From NCBI RefSeq assembly GCF_001314225.1, contig NZ_CP012697.1:2542001-2606000 (forward strand): 64,000 nucleotides of DNA. The letters run 5' to 3'. Source of the stretch: Microbacterium sp. No. 7. GTDB taxonomy: Bacteria > Actinomycetota > Actinomycetes > Actinomycetales > Microbacteriaceae. The position numbers and the translations under genes are program-made. Positions 61,404 through 64,000 of the stretch are shown here, piece by piece (positions within the stretch are counted from its first letter, which is position 1; each line of letters opens with the position of its first letter). A model generated the notes under the pieces. It worked only from the letters and a program-made list of their open reading frames with translations, ran no database searches and was not told where the DNA came from.

Positions 61404-62234
61404 ATGCCCACGTTCTTCGATTCGACTGCCGATGCCGCTGAGGCGTCCGAAGCCTTGCGCGGCCTGGCCCACGCGAGCCGGGGCTTCGATCAGCCCGCCG
61501 AGATGTACGGGGTGATCGGTGACCTGTCCTCCGGGATGCGGTCGCTGCGGCAGGCGCTCGACCAGATCGCTGATGTTCACGAGCGCAAGGCCGCGCACGC
61601 CTTCAACGACGCCGGCAGCCACGAGGCAGGAGTGCGGGACGCGCTCGCCACTGCGGAGGAGTTGCGTCAGGCCGCGAGTCTCGTCGACCGGGCGTATGAC
61701 CGGCTCGCGGAGGGGTTCATCGCTGCGGGGCGGATCGCTTGGCATCCCGAGCCCGCCGTCGAGGAGGCCGCGCCGTCGCGGTGGGTCAGCGTGGTGTTCC
61801 TCCAGGGAGAGGAGGCCGACCGGCCGTTGCGCATCCGCGGCGAGCTGGGGCATGTCGATACGGTGGACTACCTCGCGCAGTGGGACTACGGCGACGAGAC
61901 CACCCAGGCCGCGCTGGAGAACGGATACGTCTACGACGAGCCCGGCGAGGGCACCAACGACCAGGTGGCGATCTCCGGCGACTACGCGCTGGTCGTCAAC
62001 CCGCACATCGGCTACGTCTCGCTGCTGCGCCGCTACACCGAACCCGACACCGAGGCTCAGGAAGCCGAACAGACCGCACCGCCCCCGATGCGCGACGGCC
62101 CGGAGTTACTGGTGTCGTACTCCTCTCCGGGCGCGCCGAAGCGGACCGACCTTCCGGCCTCGAAATCGGATGGGTCGTGGTTCGAGCCCGCGAAGATCGC
62201 CGCGGTGAAGCAGGCGCGGGGGCTGGGGCTGTGA
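61404..62234 (+). CDS. Uncharacterised transfer-operon protein
   Basis: This protein has 276 residues with GAGGAGG before ATG 61404. The first 110 residues are helical (LRGLAHASRGFDQPAEMYGV, LRQALDQIADVHERKAAHAF). The rest is a small beta-rich domain (SRWVSVVFLQGEEADRPLRI, TVDYLAQWDYGDETTQAALE). No catalytic motif. The same order, before the ATPase gene and overlapping it by 4 bases, makes a structural or coupling role in transfer likely. The 133 bases before it, shared with the divergent cassette, hold both leaders. Confidence 0.7.
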   Translation: MPTFFDSTADAAEASEALRGLAHASRGFDQPAEMYGVIGDLSSGMRSLRQALDQIADVHERKAAHAFNDAGSHEAGVRDALATAEELRQAASLVDRAYDRLAEGFIAAGRIAWHPEPAVEEAAPSRWVSVVFLQGEEADRPLRIRGELGHVDTVDYLAQWDYGDETTQAALENGYVYDEPGEGTNDQVAISGDYALVVNPHIGYVSLLRRYTEPDTEAQEAEQTAPPPMRDGPELLVSYSSPGAPKRTDLPASKSDGSWFEPAKIAAVKQARGLGL

Positions 62235-63751
62235 TCCAGGATCGGGAGCGGCTGCACACCGCTGTTCTGGTGGCGCCGTCGAAGGAACGGCGAAGGCTCC
62301 GCAAGCAGCGCCGCCGGGCAGAGGCCCGATTGCATGCCGAGCAGCGCAAGGCCGCGCTCGCTGCCGCGAAGGCGAAGGCTGAGCAGGAGCGGGCCGAGCG
62401 GCGCGCAACGATCTACCTCCCGAAGGCCGGTGAGCCAGGTGCCGCGCGGTTGCGAACGCCAGGCCGGTTCCAGCTGACGCGCCATCAAGACACGTCGGCA
62501 ACGCTGGCGGGTGCGTATCCGTTCGTCGCCGAGGGTGGGCTCGGTGCCGATGGCGTGTTCGTCGGTCAAGACCTGTACTCGGGTGGGAGTTTCGTCTACG
62601 ACCCGTGGGTGCTGTACGCGCGCGGCATCATCACCGCGCCCAACGTGGTGCTGGCCGGGATCGTCGGCTCCGGGAAGTCCTCGCTGGCCAAGTCGCTCTA
62701 CACGCGGTCGCTGCCGTTCGGGCGGCGCGTGTACGTGCCCGGCGACCCGAAAGGCGAGCACACCGCCGTCGCCAACGCCGTCGGCGGCAGAGCCATCGTC
62801 CTCGGGCACGGCCTCAACACGCGCCTGAACCCGCTCGACGAAGGCCACCGGCCCAGCGGCCTGTCGGATGAGCAGTGGGCCTCGACCGTCGCGGCCCGGC
62901 GGCGTGACCTGATCGGCGCGCTCGCGGAGACCGTGCTCGCGCGGGGGTTGTCGCCGTTGGAGCACACCGCGATCGACATCGCCCTGACCCAGACGGTGAG
63001 GGAGAACGACGTTCCGATCCTGCCGATGGTCGTCGATCGCATCCTCGCCCCGAGCACGGATGCCGACGGCAGGCTGGCCGAGGACGGCAGGCTCGTCGGT
63101 CACGCGCTGCGCCGTCTCGTCGCCGGCGACTTGGCCGGGTTGTTCGATGGGCCTTCGACGGTCGCGTTTGATCCGTCGTTGCCGATGATCTCGCTCGACC
63201 TCTCGCGGGTCACCGAGAACTCGACCCTGATTTCGGTGTTGATGACGTGCTCGTCGGCGTGGATGGAGTCCGCGTTGCTCGATCCGAACGGTGGGCAGCG
63301 GTGGGTGATCTACGACGAGGCGTGGCGGCTCATGTCCCACCCGGCGCTGTTGCGGCGGATGGATGCGCACTGGCGACTCGCGCGGCATTACGGGATCGCG
63401 AACATGCTGATCTTCCACAAGCTCACCGATCTCGACAACGTGGGCGACCAGGGCTCCGCCATGCGGTCCCTGGCCAACTCGCTGCTGGCGAATGCAGAGA
63501 CGAGGATCGTGTACCGGCAGGAGTCCGACCAGCTCGGGCCGACCGCGACCGCCCTCGGTCTGACCGGCACCGAGCAGCAGCTCTTGCCGAACCTCGGTGT
63601 CGGCCAAGGCCTGTGGCGGATCAAGGCCAGGAGCTTCGTCTGCCAGCACCAGCTCCACCCCGACGAGCTCGCGCTGTTCGACACCAGCAGCCGCGCAGCG
63701 GGAGAAAGTAACGAGTTCCGGGCTTCTCGTTCGGAAATCTCGGGAACCTGA
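62231..63751 (+). CDS. VirB4/TraC-like transfer ATPase, possibly altered at its C-terminus
   Basis: This protein has 506 residues from GTG 62231 (GTGA overlap). A basic N-terminus (KERRRLRKQRRRAEARLHAE) precedes LAGIVGSGKSSLAKSLYTRS (Walker A, about 145) and RWVIYDEAWRLMSHP (Walker B, about 360). GIANMLIFHKLTDLDNVGDQ and ALGLTGTEQQLLPNLGVGQG are typical of this AAA family, which powers type IV secretion. After LFDTSSR the end (AAGESNEFRASRSEISGT) looks unlike a natural C-terminus. The usual next genes (coupling protein, relaxase) are absent, so a rearrangement near 63.70 kb is likely. Confidence 0.85.
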   Translation: MIQDRERLHTAVLVAPSKERRRLRKQRRRAEARLHAEQRKAALAAAKAKAEQERAERRATIYLPKAGEPGAARLRTPGRFQLTRHQDTSATLAGAYPFVAEGGLGADGVFVGQDLYSGGSFVYDPWVLYARGIITAPNVVLAGIVGSGKSSLAKSLYTRSLPFGRRVYVPGDPKGEHTAVANAVGGRAIVLGHGLNTRLNPLDEGHRPSGLSDEQWASTVAARRRDLIGALAETVLARGLSPLEHTAIDIALTQTVRENDVPILPMVVDRILAPSTDADGRLAEDGRLVGHALRRLVAGDLAGLFDGPSTVAFDPSLPMISLDLSRVTENSTLISVLMTCSSAWMESALLDPNGGQRWVIYDEAWRLMSHPALLRRMDAHWRLARHYGIANMLIFHKLTDLDNVGDQGSAMRSLANSLLANAETRIVYRQESDQLGPTATALGLTGTEQQLLPNLGVGQGLWRIKARSFVCQHQLHPDELALFDTSSRAAGESNEFRASRSEISGT

Positions 63752-63902
63752 GTGCTCACGGCTGGTTTCAGGCTAGTCGAGGGTTCGGGTTCGCGGAACT
63801 GGTGACTCCTCGCAGGACGCCGGGGTTCACGGCGGCCGCGCGTGCAGCGGTTCCCTGTGAGGTGGCGCCGGAGCCCGCTTCAATTCGTTCAGCGTCCGCT
63901 GT

Positions 63903-63924
63903 ATAGTCAGTGCATGCTGACTAT
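63903..63924. promoter_or_regulatory. ArsR-type operator overlapping the start codon
   Basis: ATAGTCAG and CTGACTAT, an 8-bp perfect repeat with TGCATG between. It spans the ATG at 63914 of the ArsR gene and includes TATAGT, so promoter and start are covered. This is consistent with autorepression of a nearly leaderless transcript. The 162 bases before it (63752-63913) show no gene. Confidence 0.65.
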
Positions 63925-64000
63925 TACTTCCCGTCTCGATGTGATGAACCGGTTGGGTCGGGCGATGGCCGATCCGACGCGGTCGCGGATTCTGATGACG
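63914..64000 (+). CDS. ArsR/SmtB-family metal regulator, N-terminal part (CmtR-like)
   Basis: Only 29 residues are inside the window: MLTITSRLDVMNRLGRAMAD then PTRSRILMT. The ADPTRSRIL stretch is the typical start of the ArsR winged helix, and the N-terminus resembles CmtR-type cadmium/lead sensors. The metal-binding Cys residues would lie further right. It begins a new metal-resistance unit after the broken transfer operon. Confidence 0.75.
   Translation, partial: MLTITSRLDVMNRLGRAMADPTRSRILMT

Overview
The window comes from a high-GC actinobacterium, most likely of the Micrococcales. The conjugation genes (SCO6880-type, DUF2637, DUF6112, a TrbL-like membrane protein), the actinobacterial insertion sequences and the coding style all point there. 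It is accessory DNA, either a plasmid or an integrative conjugative region. No rRNA, tRNA, CRISPR array or housekeeping operon was seen.

Layout. 1-1472 holds debris: the start of an ISL3 element, a 133-bp IS407-type end and the 3' end of a cytosine-5 DNA methyltransferase gene. 1480-8018 (minus strand) is restriction locus 1: a small MTase-fold gene, an Eco57I-type methylase, a helicase with a GIY-YIG-like N-terminus and a DUF262/HNH nuclease. Its promoter-proximal part lies 35 kb away at 43.70-44.10 kb. 8019-43693 is one large element inserted in the MTase motif I codons of that locus. Its left end carries three overlapping tyrosine recombinases and a TnpC-like protein, an arrangement like Tn554. 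Its cargo is a NYN-domain protein, small regulators, a phosphoesterase, and a second defence locus: HTH, DUF3883 helicase, DUF1156 methylase, DUF499 ATPase with a HEPN-like N-terminus, OLD nuclease and HNH nuclease. Two later insertions lie inside this element. One is an IS407-group copy in the DUF1156 gene (22858-24104). The other is a 13-kb IS407-bounded segment with metal-resistance genes in the HNH gene (30397-43429).

Removing each insertion with one copy of its duplication, or one 6-bp core, restores an uninterrupted reading frame in all three genes: 645 bp for the MTase gene, 2790 bp for DUF1156 and 423 bp for HNH. This gives the relative history: locus 1, then the recombinase element with locus 2, then the IS407 events. 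Both defence loci begin with nearly the same small excisionase-type HTH protein.

The metal segment holds a Crp/Fnr regulator, an HMA-domain protein, a P1B ATPase with CPG in place of CPC, a cupin, an oxidoreductase and a CPH-type copper ATPase. It is bordered by fragments of ZIP transporter, TnsB/Mu-like, IS3, IS110 and IS30 genes.

44.2-47.3 kb (minus) holds a regulator / ImmA-like protease / membrane protein / hydrolase module. A strong operator array (47398-47502) separates it from the divergent transfer operon at 47.6-63.75 kb: ArdC-like antirestriction protein, primase-polymerase, DUF2637, ParB-like, VirB8/TcpC-like, M23 peptidase, two DUF6112 proteins, TrbL-like, SCO6880 and a VirB4-like ATPase. 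A two-gene antisense cassette (58.7-61.3 kb), possibly a defence module, sits inside it. The transfer operon appears to stop abruptly at about 63.7 kb, and an ArsR/CmtR-type metal regulator starts at the right edge.
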